Origin: Acanthochlamys bracteata
Taxonomy: Eukaryota; Streptophyta; Magnoliopsida; Pandanales; Velloziaceae
Direction of reading: 5' to 3'
NCBI GenBank assembly: GCA_019914995.1
Contig: CM034137.1
Location: 3,038,001 to 3,102,000, forward strand
DNA length: 64,000 bases
The notes under the pieces are model-generated. The model saw only the letters and a list, made by a program, of their open reading frames with translations, was not told the DNA's origin and searched no databases. Shown in pieces: positions 49,001-60,900 of the stretch; the first letter of the stretch is position 1, and each line of letters starts with the position of its first letter. Made by a program: the position numbers and the translations under genes.

Positions 49001-50450
49001 GGTGAATAAATGAAGTGACTCTTTGTTCCATTCTTACACTGCTTTTTAGGCTGATAGTTCTGACACTGAAGAACCAAAAGGGAAAAGCACCAAGAAGTCA
49101 AAGGTGGATCTAGTAATTTATGTGTTGGTATTCTTTTAACTCGATTCATAAATTTCTCTGATCTGTTTATATTATTTGAATTAGGTTGATAAGAGTGATG
49201 ATGCTGGAAAAGAAAAAACTGACAAGAAGAGTTCAGAGGATCCAAAGGTTTACTGTTCAACTTAGTTAATGATTGTAGAACATTCTAGCAATGTAGCTAG
49301 CTAAAGAAACAAATCTTATGCATGTCTATCACAATTGCACATTAAAGTAGTTCATTCTGTTTTGATGTAATATGCTTGCTGATCTGTTTTTTTCGTTTAA
49401 GAAACAGCATATTAAGTCTTGCATAGTACTTCAATTTCTCAAATTCTCCAGAAATGACAACCAAGGTTGTGGCTGATGGAGGAAAAACTTTCTTACTGCA
49501 TAAGAAGATTGGATGATTTCTGGTCAGAAGTAAATGATGAATTCAATTAACCATATAAAAGCAAGTTCTTTTCTGGAGACTAAATAGTAGACTCTCCAGA
49601 TGCAGCATAATAACATGACAACTTGGAGAGGGCTGTAACTTGCACCCACAAGTTGGTCAAAATTATTTTCTTTAGCATTTTTTTAGTAATAGTAAATGAT
49701 GGAATGGCAACCCTTCTGTTTTGGTGGCAACCATGAGAATGTATTGTGGTTCATCATTACATACAAATCAGTGAGTGATGTACTTCCAATTAATTCAACC
49801 ACCTTAGAAAGTGTTTAGTGCATTGAGCAAATTCTAACTCTTCCAGTAGATATAGGCTTGAACAGGGAGAGATCTAAACTGGATCACTTGCCATTATTCA
49901 ATAGGTGCCCTTTTCTTCAGCAAATTGTTACCACATGTAACTTTTAAGTGTTTCTTGATGACTCTGATTACAAGCACAGTTTACCGGTAGAAAAAATTTA
50001 ACCACTTTCCTGGGTACGAACTTGTTTGTGTTCCTGTATTGCCATGTGTTTCCTTAAGCATAGTGTTTGCTAACCAGCCTCTAATTCTGTCACAGAAAGT
50101 GGTCACAGACTATGCAAAATCTGGCAAATCTTCGTGCAAAGTCTGTCAGAAACCAATTGAGCTGGGTGCCTTACGGTTGGGATTTAGTAGTCGAGATCGG
50201 CGGGGCTTTGACATGATCAAATGGCATCACCCTGAATGTATACGGCCTCTCTCCGATGTCATCGGCTCTATTAAAGATATAGAAGGGTTTGCAGCTTTGA
50301 AGGTTCTCCCTTGCTCTCTTTCGTAATTTATAAACTCAGTAGCGCTATGATTCAAATCTGATCCATCTATTCTGAAAATGCTAATATATTGAGCCCTGTA
50401 CACAGAGCCATGATCAAGAAATGCTGAAGAAGCTGGATTCATCGGTGTAA
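46011..50450 (+). CDS. Two-finger PARP-type zinc-finger protein without catalytic domain
   Basis: Eight exons (46011-46244, 46343-46408, 48462-48524, 49050-49103, 49185-49247, 50096-50302, 50406-50450; one further leader exon is possible) give seven coding exons joining to about 243 residues, every intron in phase 0. Finger 1 has C24, C27, H54 or H55 and C58 (CKGC ... KWHHLAC). Finger 2 has C174, C177, H204 or H205 and C208 (CKVC ... KWHHPEC). Both carry the RLG...RGF...KWHH frame of zf-PARP domains, which bind DNA nicks and breaks. A lysine/serine-rich linker of about 80 residues lies between. After finger 2 comes a short tail SHDQEMLKKLDSSV and a stop, matching the segment after finger 1 (KADQESLKEWES). 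Plant ZDP (DNA 3'-phosphatase) has similar fingers plus a phosphatase domain; none is present here. The gene may be a truncated or specialised relative, probably nuclear. Confidence 0.87.
46505..46758. repeat. MITE-like repeat, family A relative, in intron 2
   Basis: Begins TTAGGGGACGTTTGGGATTG and ends ATACCGCCAAACTTGCACG within the second intron of the PARP-type zinc-finger gene. The AT-rich interior (AGTTTTAAATTTTAAAAATT, CTGTAGAAAATTTATCGTAA) matches the same positions of the copies at 3405 and 19363 in rough outline. More diverged than those two. Confidence 0.45.
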
Positions 50451-52312
50451 TATCACCACACAATGTATTGTGTTTCACTACCTTGAAGAGAAGTAATCAT
50501 GCTTCAAGCTGTGTTGCCTAACACCTCAGCAGTGTGTGGTAGAACTGTATAGCTAAGGTAGTTAAGTGTTGTGTTTTTGTGCTGAAGGTGTATCTTTACA
50601 TTCTACGTAACATGTCCACAGTCTACAGTGTTCCAAGTATTTTGTTGCGTGTATCTTAATGGTATAACTATGTTTTTGGCGTTGCCTCAACAATTTCGAA
50701 TTATGTTGGCTTTTGTGTCTACATGGTGATTTTATTTGCTATATGTACACTCGAAGATTACCGTCAGTCTTGGTTTATTTACTTTAACTTCTAGCAGCGG
50801 TATGCAATGTACATTATTTTCTAGTGCTATTAACAAAGCTACATCCGTCTATTTTTAATAGCATGTTTAGCAGTGGCTATTATTGTTTTTTAAAAATGTT
50901 ATTTTATTTTTTTAGTTTTTAATAAAATCATTATAGTATTTTAAAAGTTTTAATAATTTTAGAAAATATATAGTCAAATTATACTTTTAAAAACTTTTAA
51001 TATAATTTTTAATTTTAATAAATAAAAATTTAATGAGAAATTTTTATTTTAAACATTCTCGAACGGTCCTCGTAAACAGCTATAGTACCACATACATTAG
51101 ATGATCTATCAGTCTATTTGGCTATTTCATTCTAAAAGTAAATAAAATTATGAAAACAAAAGACAAATAATAAGAAAAATGTTTAAAAGAAAAATGCAGG
51201 GACTCCGCTGCGCTAACATCTGCTCTAGTTCCTGGACATTCCCGCTCTTCTCCACTCGGTCACTGAATCGATTGTGTTATGCTCGCGTTCAAATCTGCGG
51301 GAATTTCTAACCTCATCGTCCTCGCTACCCGCGCCATTGCTAAGAAGTTGACGGTGGTAATCGACATTAAGTTTGTTGCATTATCTTCTTATGCTATTGT
51401 CTTCATTGAGTTTACTGTTCATATTTATCTTTTGACATTACTTTGAGAAACGCATGGTAGTGACGGAGGACAGAAATCCGACAGAAAGATTTCGGAGAAA
51501 CCGAAGGTTTTGGTTCAACGTATTGTTAAATTTACTCTTCCACAACTCTCATTAGAAAATTTTTAGGAAGGAAACTTGCCTGCATGATTGTGTATAAATA
51601 TACTATGTCATTACTAAGGTCTGTTGACCTAATAGTCTCATTTATTTATTTATTATTTTTTTTTTTTGGAGTTTCCAGTGAAGCAATGCCCTGTTAGTGC
51701 AATATGCTGGCGTAGAAAGATCCTCACTGCATGTACGAGACATGCCAATTACTCGTTACAAATATTATAATTTTGTTTATTGACGTGGTAAAAGTGTTTC
51801 TTGTCAAGTCAATAAAGAGTGACATGCTGCAACGCATTATAAGGACGTCTGAGTTGAGAGTGATAATTTATGACCTAGATATATTAATACTTAGAAAATA
51901 ATAACATAAATTTTAAAATTAATTTATAATATATATATTTTAATTTATTCTAATTTAACTAATTTTATTTAATTCATAAATTTTATCGAAATTAATATTA
52001 GATATACTATATTTAATATTTTTTATATATTATTGTTAGAAATTAATATTTATAAATTCTATTTTAATAATTTTAATTATTAAATAGGTCGATTTTGAAT
52101 TTGATTCGGTTATTAAATATGTTGGATTATAGTTGACAATATTGACCCATATAGATAAATAGGTCGGATTAGAATTGAACAAATTTAATCCGATTATTAT
52201 GTAGATTGATCCGAAACTAATTTAAAAATTTGAATTACCACCTCTACGTCTGAGCTTTTAAAGAATATGATTAATACTATAAATATTCAAATCTTTGAGG
52301 GCTTTTACAAGT
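50451..52312. other. Flank of the zinc-finger gene with orphan exon-like pieces
   Basis: Contains the 3' flank of the zinc-finger gene, a family-A-like AT-rich repeat at about 50870-51080, and AT-rich filler at 51880-52240. Two exon-like pieces stand out. 51280-51355 begins ATG and reads MLAFKSAGISNLIVLATRAI. 51463-51507 reads DGGQKSDRKISEKPK before a GT, resembling the K/S-rich linker exons of the zinc-finger gene upstream. Neither can be joined into a gene that I recognise. Confidence 0.4.
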
Positions 52313-54721
52313 TTCTTCTAAAGGTGGTGCCCGTTATATGCTCATTTTTGTTAATGACTTGTCAATGAAGGTTTGGGTTTATTTCTTAAACAAAAAAGTC
52401 AAGTATTCGAAACCTTCAAATAATGAAAGTCTATAATTGAGAAGCAAACAAGAAGACCAATTAAGCGGTAAGAACAGATAATGGTCTTCTGCAGTTGAGA
52501 GTTTAATAGCTACTTGTTGAATTAGGGAATTATAACGCATGATATAGTCTCTTATTCTCAGTAACAAAATGCTATTGCAGAACGCATTAACAGAACTTTT
52601 CTTCAAAAAGTACATTCTATGTTGTCTAATGCAAGCTTGGGTAAAGAGTTCTTAACAGAAGCAGTTAATATGGCATGGCATGCTACCTGGTGAACTGCTA
52701 TTCGTATACAATTACTGAGTGCAAAACTACAGAAGATGTATGGTGTTATGCTCCTACATATTATTTCAATATTAAAGTGTTTGGTTGTCCTGCTTATATG
52801 CACGTCAATGACAGTAAATTGGAGCCAAGAGTCAAAAAGTGTATTTTCTTAATTTTGCTTATGGAGTTAAAGGCTTCAGGTTATGGTGAACTGCTCCAAA
52901 GTCACCTAAATTATTTATTAGCCATGATGTGGTCCTTGACAAATCAACCTTGCTTCAGCAGAATAAGGATTCAGCGGCTTCTTCAAGAACAAAAAATGAG
53001 TTATCTTCTTCCAAGATCACTATAGAAACTTGCAACTCCACTCCTTCTCAAACGCCTTCTATTATAGCTGCTCCATCTTTTTCAGTTGATATGACTGTTG
53101 ATGAAGAGAAAGTTCATCTTCTCATTCTCAAACTTCAGCACAATAACACAGTATTGCAACAGATAGAGAAATGAGAATTAATTAAACCACATAAAAGGTA
53201 TGGTTATATTGATCTTGTTACTTATGCCTTATCTGTTACTGAGACTGTTGACAATCCTACATCAATTTTCTACACGGAAGCTATCTCTTATTCTGAATCT
53301 AAAAAATGGCTCGCTGTAATGAATGAACAAATCTAATCATTATACAAGATTTGGATTTTGGTAAAGCCACCAAAGAGAAAGAAGATTGTTGATTGCATAT
53401 GGATTTTCAAGAAGAAGGAGGATGCTTCAAATTAAAATGTCCCGTACAAGGCGCGACTTGTAGCGAAAGGCTACTCTCAAGTACCAGGTGTTGATATCAA
53501 TGACATTTTCTCACATATTATGAAGCATATTTCTATTCATCTTTTGCTTACATTAGTAGCCATGCCTGATTTAGAGTTATTGCATGGTGAATTAGAAGAA
53601 CAAATTTATATGCATCAATATAATTCTTTCTTTTTTAGAGAAACGAATACCATGTATGCTTACTAAAAAGGTCTTATATAGTTTAAAATAACCCCCTAGA
53701 CAATGATATAAAAACCTTTTACTCATTTATGGTGAAAATTGGCTACAACCGAAGTCAATATAATAACTGCATATATTTCAAACAGTTTGATGATAGATCT
53801 TTTATTTATTTACTGCTCTATATTGATAACATGTTGATTGCTGCAATGAACATATCAGAGATCCACAATTTGAAGAACAAACTGAATGAAAATTTTCAAA
53901 TAAAAAATTTAAAAGCTGTAAAGAAAATTTTGAGATGAAAATCTTCAAAGATCACAAAATTGGAAAGATATTTGTTTCAGAAGAGTTACATTGAAAAGAT
54001 TTTACAGTGCTTCAATATGAAGCATTCCAAACTATTAGACTCTCTTGGCATCTCACTTTAAACTCTCTTCAAGTACACACCTCAAACTGAAGAAGAGAGG
54101 TCTTTTATGTCTCAAATTCCTTATTCCAATACAGTTGGTTGTATTATGTATGCAATGATGTGCACTTGTCCAGACATTTCAAATACTGTTAGTGTTGTTA
54201 GTAGATATATGAAAAATTCAGAAAGAATATTGTAAAGTTGTTAAACAGATTCTCCATTATCTGCAAAATACATCAAGTACTTGTTTGGAGTTTACTAACA
54301 GTGGTTACACACTTGTTTATATTGATTCAGTATATAATGGAGATTTGAATCATAGAAAATCTTTAACTGATTATGTATTCTCTCTTATCTGTTCTACTAT
54401 AAGTTGAAAAGCTTTCTTACAATATATTGTTGCTTTATCAACCACAGAAGCTAAATATCTGATTGTTGCTAAGCCATTAAGGAAGCTATTGGCTGGGAGG
54501 TCTATATGGAGAGCTTGTTTTGACTCAAGATATTACGACAGTTTATTATAATTGTCAAACTGCTATTCATTTGATAAAAAGCCAATGCATCATGGGAGAT
54601 CTAAATACATTGATGTCATATATCATTTTGTCAAAGATGTTATCTCTCAACGTGTTGTTATTGTCAAAAAAATCACAACTATAGATAATCCAGCTGATAT
54701 GTTAACAAAGCTCTTTCATTT
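52313..54721 (+). pseudogene. Ty1/copia retrotransposon polyprotein, degraded
   Basis: Blocks of a copia pol polyprotein lie in order with many stops and frameshifts. Integrase core: KGGARYMLIFVNDLSMKVWV (from 52313), then AERINRTLLQKVHSMLSNA (about 52580-52640) and FGCPAYMHVNDSKLEPRVKK (about 52780-52840). Reverse transcriptase: WLAVMNEQ (about 53305) and KARLVAKGYSQVPGVDINDI (about 53445-53510), then LLLYIDNMLIAAMNISEIHN (about 53810-53870), where the usual YVDDM catalytic motif appears as YIDNM. RNase H and end: TTEAKYLIVAK (about 54440) and NPADMLTKLF (about 54687-54716). Gag, protease and a clear 5' LTR are missing to the left. The 3' LTR probably lies in about 54750-55400 but I could not fix its ends. 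Confidence 0.85.
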
Positions 54722-57700
54722 TGCCTTGGATTTTGACCTTAGACGACCAAGTTTGAGATTCGTTATCGAACTATTATCGACTTCGGAGGAGCTTATCAAC
54801 CTGTTATCGACCTTAGAGGAGTTAATAACCTTATGTGATCTCATTTGGACTTTGGGTGACCTTGTTTGAATTCCTTTCGACCTTCTACAGTTTTGTCTGA
54901 TCTTCTTTGGTCGCACTAATCGCACTATGTCATTTTCTCTCTATAATTGACAGTTTTCTATTTTAGCCCTCATATTACCTGTTTTTTGTTTCTACCATTT
55001 TCTGCACCGATTTTTCTTGAGAGAAGTTTGTCTTGGTTGTCAAGAGCTTGTTTTACCATCTTTCTTTCTCCAGAGTATTCTATCATCTTCTCGTTAGAGC
55101 TTTCACAAGATTTTGTTTTATTTTTTACTCTAATTTTTTATAAGCTTCATAATTCTATAGTTGAATTTTACTCTCCTCTCCGTAAACATATTTTTTTTTC
55201 TTGAAGTAAATCTACGTAAACATTGTCTTTATTTATTGTTGTTATTCTCCTATTCTTGATTTCATTTATGATTCTAGTCACTACTTTGGCTAGATCTTGA
55301 TAGATTGATCAGTAACTTGTATTAAGTAGATCTTAATTATTTACTTTATTAGAAGCAATCTTATTTCAATTCTAAGTTACTTAGTTCTACAGTGCTTCAA
55401 CTACCTCTCCATCTCACCGTTCTTATCATGATGCATCTAGCATTTGTAGGCCAGGTTGTATGAGTTGTTCTATGATCGGGTCCCAGTTGAATCTCTTTTG
55501 TTTAGGACCTGCTTTGCTTTCTCTTGCTTCCAACTAGCTTTTGCAAGGATATTACATTCTTAATTGTGCTGCACATTATTTTTGCTGTTTGTTACTAGAA
55601 TGACGGTCTTCCCCATTCAGAGAAAACTACTGCTTTTGATTCTGATAGTTGTTTGGCGAATACATCCATGAAAAGGTTAAGTACTCCTAGTCTTGTTATT
55701 CATAGTAAAACTACTAACAATCTTGTCTTCAGCTTTTATGGTTGAATTTGTGAGGTTTTAGGGATATGCGAATTCAGTTTTTCTTTGTTTTTTTTTTCCG
55801 AATGCCTATATGTTTTGTTAGGTTCTTTATAATCGATCAATTGTAGTTTAATTTTGACCTGATCGATGGCTCATTATTTTTAATATTGATTAACATCTTA
55901 AATCATAAGCCAATCTTTGTTACTTTTGTTTCTTTCTATGATATATATATATATCATAGTGCTCCTTGTGATGATAGTATAGCTCATATGCAGGATTGGT
56001 CCAAATGCTTTGATTTAACTTTGAATAGAAAGTTTGGCATTCAACTTTTTTGAGGTCTTTTATGTCTTCCAACCTCTTTGATGGACTGAGGCCTTTTGGC
56101 TTTGAAGTTCAAACACCTATCTTGTTGTCTCCTTATTGTTAAGTAGACTGATGCTGCTTCCTTTTATGCCTATCTCTAGGCAATAGGCTTGAAGTTCTAT
56201 CTCCCGATGAACTACTTTGGCAGCTAAAAGTTCTCAGGTTGCAACGCTGGCCACGACAGTGTTTAGGAGTACTTACAAAATAAAGCTTTTTAAAAATAAA
56301 AAATAATTTTATCATATTTTTAAAAATAAGCTTTATTTTTTTTCAAAAAAATAATTAAAATAAATAAAATAAGATTTTATAATATAATTTTTTATATTTT
56401 TTAAATTTTTAAATAAATATTATAAAATAATTATAAAAATTTGTTTAAAGATACGAAAGGAAAAAGAGTTTTTGAAACGCTCCGCAGCCCACTCCCAACC
56501 GCGTTTCATATTATGTGTGGCAGTTCTCCCAAAAAACAAACGTCAGCTGCGGTAGCCTCCATGTTTATATGCATCGGGGAACTGAATGGATGTGCTTGGG
56601 CAGTTTTGATTGAGGGAGTATGATTTTGCTGCATTTGGTTGCAGAAATAATGCTGTAATCCACTGCGTATACTTTCATGAGCTGTGCTTTCTAGTTATTA
56701 CCCTAGCTGCTGCCATTGTGGGCTGTTTGGCATTATTTTTTTAAAAACAGTTTTTTAATTTTTAATTTTATATATTTTAATATATTTTTATAAGTATTTT
56801 GAAATTTATTTAAAAATTTAAAAAATATAAAAAAATTTTACGTAATGAATTCTTATTATTATTTATTTTTATATTTTAGTCAAAAAAATAATACTTATTT
56901 CTTAAAAAGAATAAAAAAAAAATTATTTCAAAAAAATTTTATTTTAAAAAATTTCAGACGCTACCTACACAGTAATCTTACAATCTTACTATAACGGCCT
57001 TGCTACTTTACTATAAATGTTCGTATCAGATTTAGCTCCTGCTAAGGAGCATCTGTTTGAATCTGCAGACATCTTTTTGTCTTTTGAAAAGAAATTGGTT
57101 GCTGTGTCACACTTGGGACTCAATTCATCAGCTTTAATTTAAGCATTCAATAATTTTATCCAATAGCTTTTTAATTTGTTTCTATAAATTAAGTTGTTAA
57201 ATATTCAATAATCTTACACATACCTACATCGGGATTACTCATATTTTATTCTCTTAATTGTAACGTATGTCATTTTAACTACTTTATTCATTCTGAATGT
57301 GTGGACTTAAATTTTATCAATGAGTAGGGGCGTCTGGTATTGCTTATTTTAAAAAAATTTTAATTTTTAATTATATATTTTTTTATAAATATTTAAAAAA
57401 TTATTTAAAATTTTATATAGTAAAATTTTTTTATTATATATTGGTATTATTATTTTTTTAATTAAAAAAATAAAATTCATTTTTTAAAATAAATAAAAAT
57501 ATATTATATTTAAAAAAAATTTTTTTTTAAAAGTACTCTTAGAAAACTCTTTAAGAGCGGGTGATGTGAAATGTGCGCATATTAATTATCAGATGTAGGT
57601 AATTTTTTCTATATATAAAAGTTGAAATTTCTTTTTGGCAGATGTCTCATAATACTCTCAAGTCCTGTACATAATGATAATAACATTTTATTGAAAAAAG

Positions 57701-57852
57701 TTGATAATAACATAATTAATAAAAGGCCCAGTCCTTTATTAATAGGCAAGTCCTTAGTTATGGCCCATGTATACATAACAAGAGAGTGAAAAAACAGTAG
57801 ATAAGGCTTCTCTTCTGCTTCCCGCCGATTAATCCCCGCCGGTAAACGAGAA
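54722..57852. other. Intergenic DNA with repeats and unassigned exon-like pieces
   Basis: Left part (to about 55400) is probably 3' LTR sequence of the copia remnant. Exon-like pieces with nearby splice signals: 55600-55677 (NDGLPHSEKTTAFDSDSCLA), 55972-56040 (APCDDSIAHMQDWSKCFDL) and about 56178-56238 (NRLEVLSPDELLWQLKVLR). I do not recognise them. Three AT-rich MITE-like repeats lie at about 56262-56515, 56722-56972 and 57327-57556. The right end is the promoter of the uroporphyrinogen decarboxylase gene. Confidence 0.4.
56262..57556. repeat. Cluster of three AT-rich MITE-like repeats (family A type)
   Basis: Three stretches, about 56262-56515, 56722-56972 and 57327-57556, share the family A layout. 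Each has a GTTTGG- or GTCTGG-type start (GGGCTGTTTGGCATTATT, GGGGCGTCTGGTATTGCTTA) followed by TTTTTAATTTTTAATTATAT and TAAGTATTT words and a mirrored AT-rich second half. They are more diverged than the copies at 3405 and 19363. None is coding. Confidence 0.45.
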
Positions 57853-57884
57853 ATGTCGCGATCGAGCTCGATTCCTGTAACCAC

Positions 57885-57923
<39 letters not shown>

Positions 57924-60900
57924 ATGTTAAAATGGTCAACTGAATATTGATTGGTGGATGTTTTGCTAACGCTAAGGATGATGATTTGTTTTTTCAGTTC
58001 AATCGGTCTGAGCTCGTCGAAAGCCGGGTTTTATCAGCTATTATTCCCTTTCAGTAGTTGTTCTGTATCCAAGGTGAAGAAAAACAAGCAGAGGGTTTTG
58101 GTTACCAGAGCTACATCTTCTTCTCCTGGTAATTTCTTGATTGATTTTGATTTCCAGGTGCCAATGCTGTGTGATGTGAACTGATAGAGGTGGTAGTTTG
58201 GTTTTGGGTTTTGGAATTTGTGGTGAAGGCCATTGCTATATCTCATGTCTGTAACTCGTTCAACAAATTCTCTAGCTAGCTACCTAGCTTTCGATATTAG
58301 TTTTTTCTTATAATGGATAGTCTATTAGCTTAATGAACAAGGTTCGGGTGAAAGCCAACCACCTCCCTGCCAAGTAAAGTTTATCTAACGATGGCAGAGA
58401 AACATGGATGGACCAGAAAATTGGCTCTAATTTATGATCTTATGTTGTATCTGAAAGAAACAAGTGATTACTTTTTGGATTCATCGGGCAATCTTAGCTA
58501 GTGATAATGCATTGTGGTCACCAGTACAGGACTACAAAGGACATTAGTTTGTGTTTATAGATAATCTTAAATCATTGATATTGCTCAATTTTTGTAATGG
58601 AAGTGGGTGAAATAGAAAGACAAAGTAAGTCTTAATGTATGTTTTGAATGTGCACTTTTAGATCCACTCTTGGTTCATGCTGCTAGAGGAGAACGGGTCA
58701 GTCGACCTCCAGCATGGATGATGCGCCAGGCAGGAAGGTACATGGCAGTTTACAGAAAGCTTGCAGAGAAACACCCTTCATTCAGAGAGAGGTCTGAGAC
58801 AGTAGATCTCATAGTGGAAATTTCTTTACAGCCTTGGAGAGCTTTTCAGCCTGATGGCGTCATAATCTTCTCAGATATACTTACCCCTCTTCCGGCCTTT
58901 GGTGTTCCCTTTGAGATAGAAGAGGTAAAAGGTCCAATAATTCAGACCCCAATATGTTCGGAAGAGGGACTGAAAATGCTGCATCCTATTAACCTGGAGA
59001 AGCTAGATTTTGTAGGGGAGTCGCTCAAAATCTTGCGCAGAGAGGTAATCCTTTAGAAGTTTGTTTTAGTAATAGTGTTCCTAGAGTTTACACTGCACCC
59101 TCTCAATGATCTCTACATTCTGCTAAAGAAAGCTTTGAACTTGCAAGGTACACATTATTTGCTTGCAATCAACTATCATGATTATAGTGTAGTTATCCTC
59201 ATGAAATTATTTAAGATCATGTGTGTGCCACAGTATTCCACACAGTGGTATGAGCTTAAGATTAACGTTGGAGCGGCATATGCTCTTAGAACACATATTT
59301 AGTGTCTGAATGACTCTTTTTTTATGATGAAGATGTGCTTTCTTTACCTTGCTTTTAAGAAATAAAGGCATCTTTTCTTGAAGTACTATTGCTTGTAATC
59401 AATATGAGAAACATGTGGTCTCCCACAGTTAATTTGTCTTAGAACTTGCAGCTAGCATACTTGATTTAACAAAACTATGCCCTCTAGAAAGTATGCATTG
59501 CAGTGGCCTCAAGTTAAACCCACAATGTGACTTCCTTAAAATTCACTCTTCATCAATGATTTCCATAGAAATGCTACATACTTTTCAGGCCGATCCTATT
59601 CCTACAGCTCTAGACTGATCCTTGATTCTTCTTATAAAACAACCCAAGTTTGATTTAAAGGATCAATCAAATTTATTTTATTATGACTTGTTTAATGTGT
59701 GTGGTCAGCTTGGATTTGTTCTATAAGCAGTTTGGACTTGATCATATGTCATGCCTTCCCTAAAAGTCAAAACATTTTCTGAATCTGTCTTGCGAAGCTT
59801 ATTCTCTTCTCCAAATTGGATATCTAAGAATACATAATTGCTGTATAAACAAATAAAATGGGTAGCACATAGGTGCTTTAATATCTGTAAGCATATGTTC
59901 CAATTTCAGGATTCATGTTTCTACTGTATCTGCATTTCTGCGAATTTACAACTTAATGCTTTGTGTTCCTGGCTGACTCTATTTTCCTTATAGGTTGCGG
60001 AAAGTGCAGCAGTCTTAGGTTTTGTTGGTGCACCATGGACAATTGCCACATATATTGTGGAAGGGGGTACCACTCGGACATATACCACTATCAAAAGCAT
60101 GTGTCATACTGCCCCTCATGTTTTGAAGGCTCTTCTCTCTCATCTGACACAGGCTATAACTGAATATATTGTTTTCCAAATACATTCTGGAGCTCAGTGC
60201 ATACAAATATTTGATTCTTGGGGTGGACAGCTGCCACCTCATGTATGGGAGGACTGGTCAAAGCCATATATCAAAGAGGTTTTCCATCTTCTTTTCTCAA
60301 CATTCTGCAATATACAAACAGATCTGGTTGTCTAATTTATTTTGTGTGGTAGAGAGCAAGAATGTTTTTTTATCTTGACCCGCATCATTCATGTATGACA
60401 ATTTAACTGTAGTTAATTTGTCAGTTCTTATATTGATAAATTTGCCTAAACCTTGGATATTGAGTGAGAAGGACTTAACAGCTTACGCATGCATTGTTCA
60501 ACTGCGGTACTCCTACACATTCTATTAGAAAATTGTTAGTCTTCTTATTCATAGTATGCATGTCCATCATCATATGGCATGTTTCTTATTTGCAGATCAT
60601 AAGTAAAGTCAAGAAAGAATGTCCACAAGTTCCCATTGTGCTATATATAAATGGCAATGGTGGTCTACTTGAGAGAATGGTAGATACTGGAGCAGATGTG
60701 ATAGGGCTCGACTGGACTGTGGACATAGCAGATGGAAGAAAGCGGTTAGGAAATCAAGTCAGTGTGCAAGGAAACGTCGACCCTGCATATCTTTTCTGTC
60801 CACTTAGAGTTCTGGAGGATGAAATTCATAGGTAAGTTCCTTACGACAACCATAGTTTCTCTTGATCGGGTCTTATACAATACTAGTAGCTGCTGATTGC

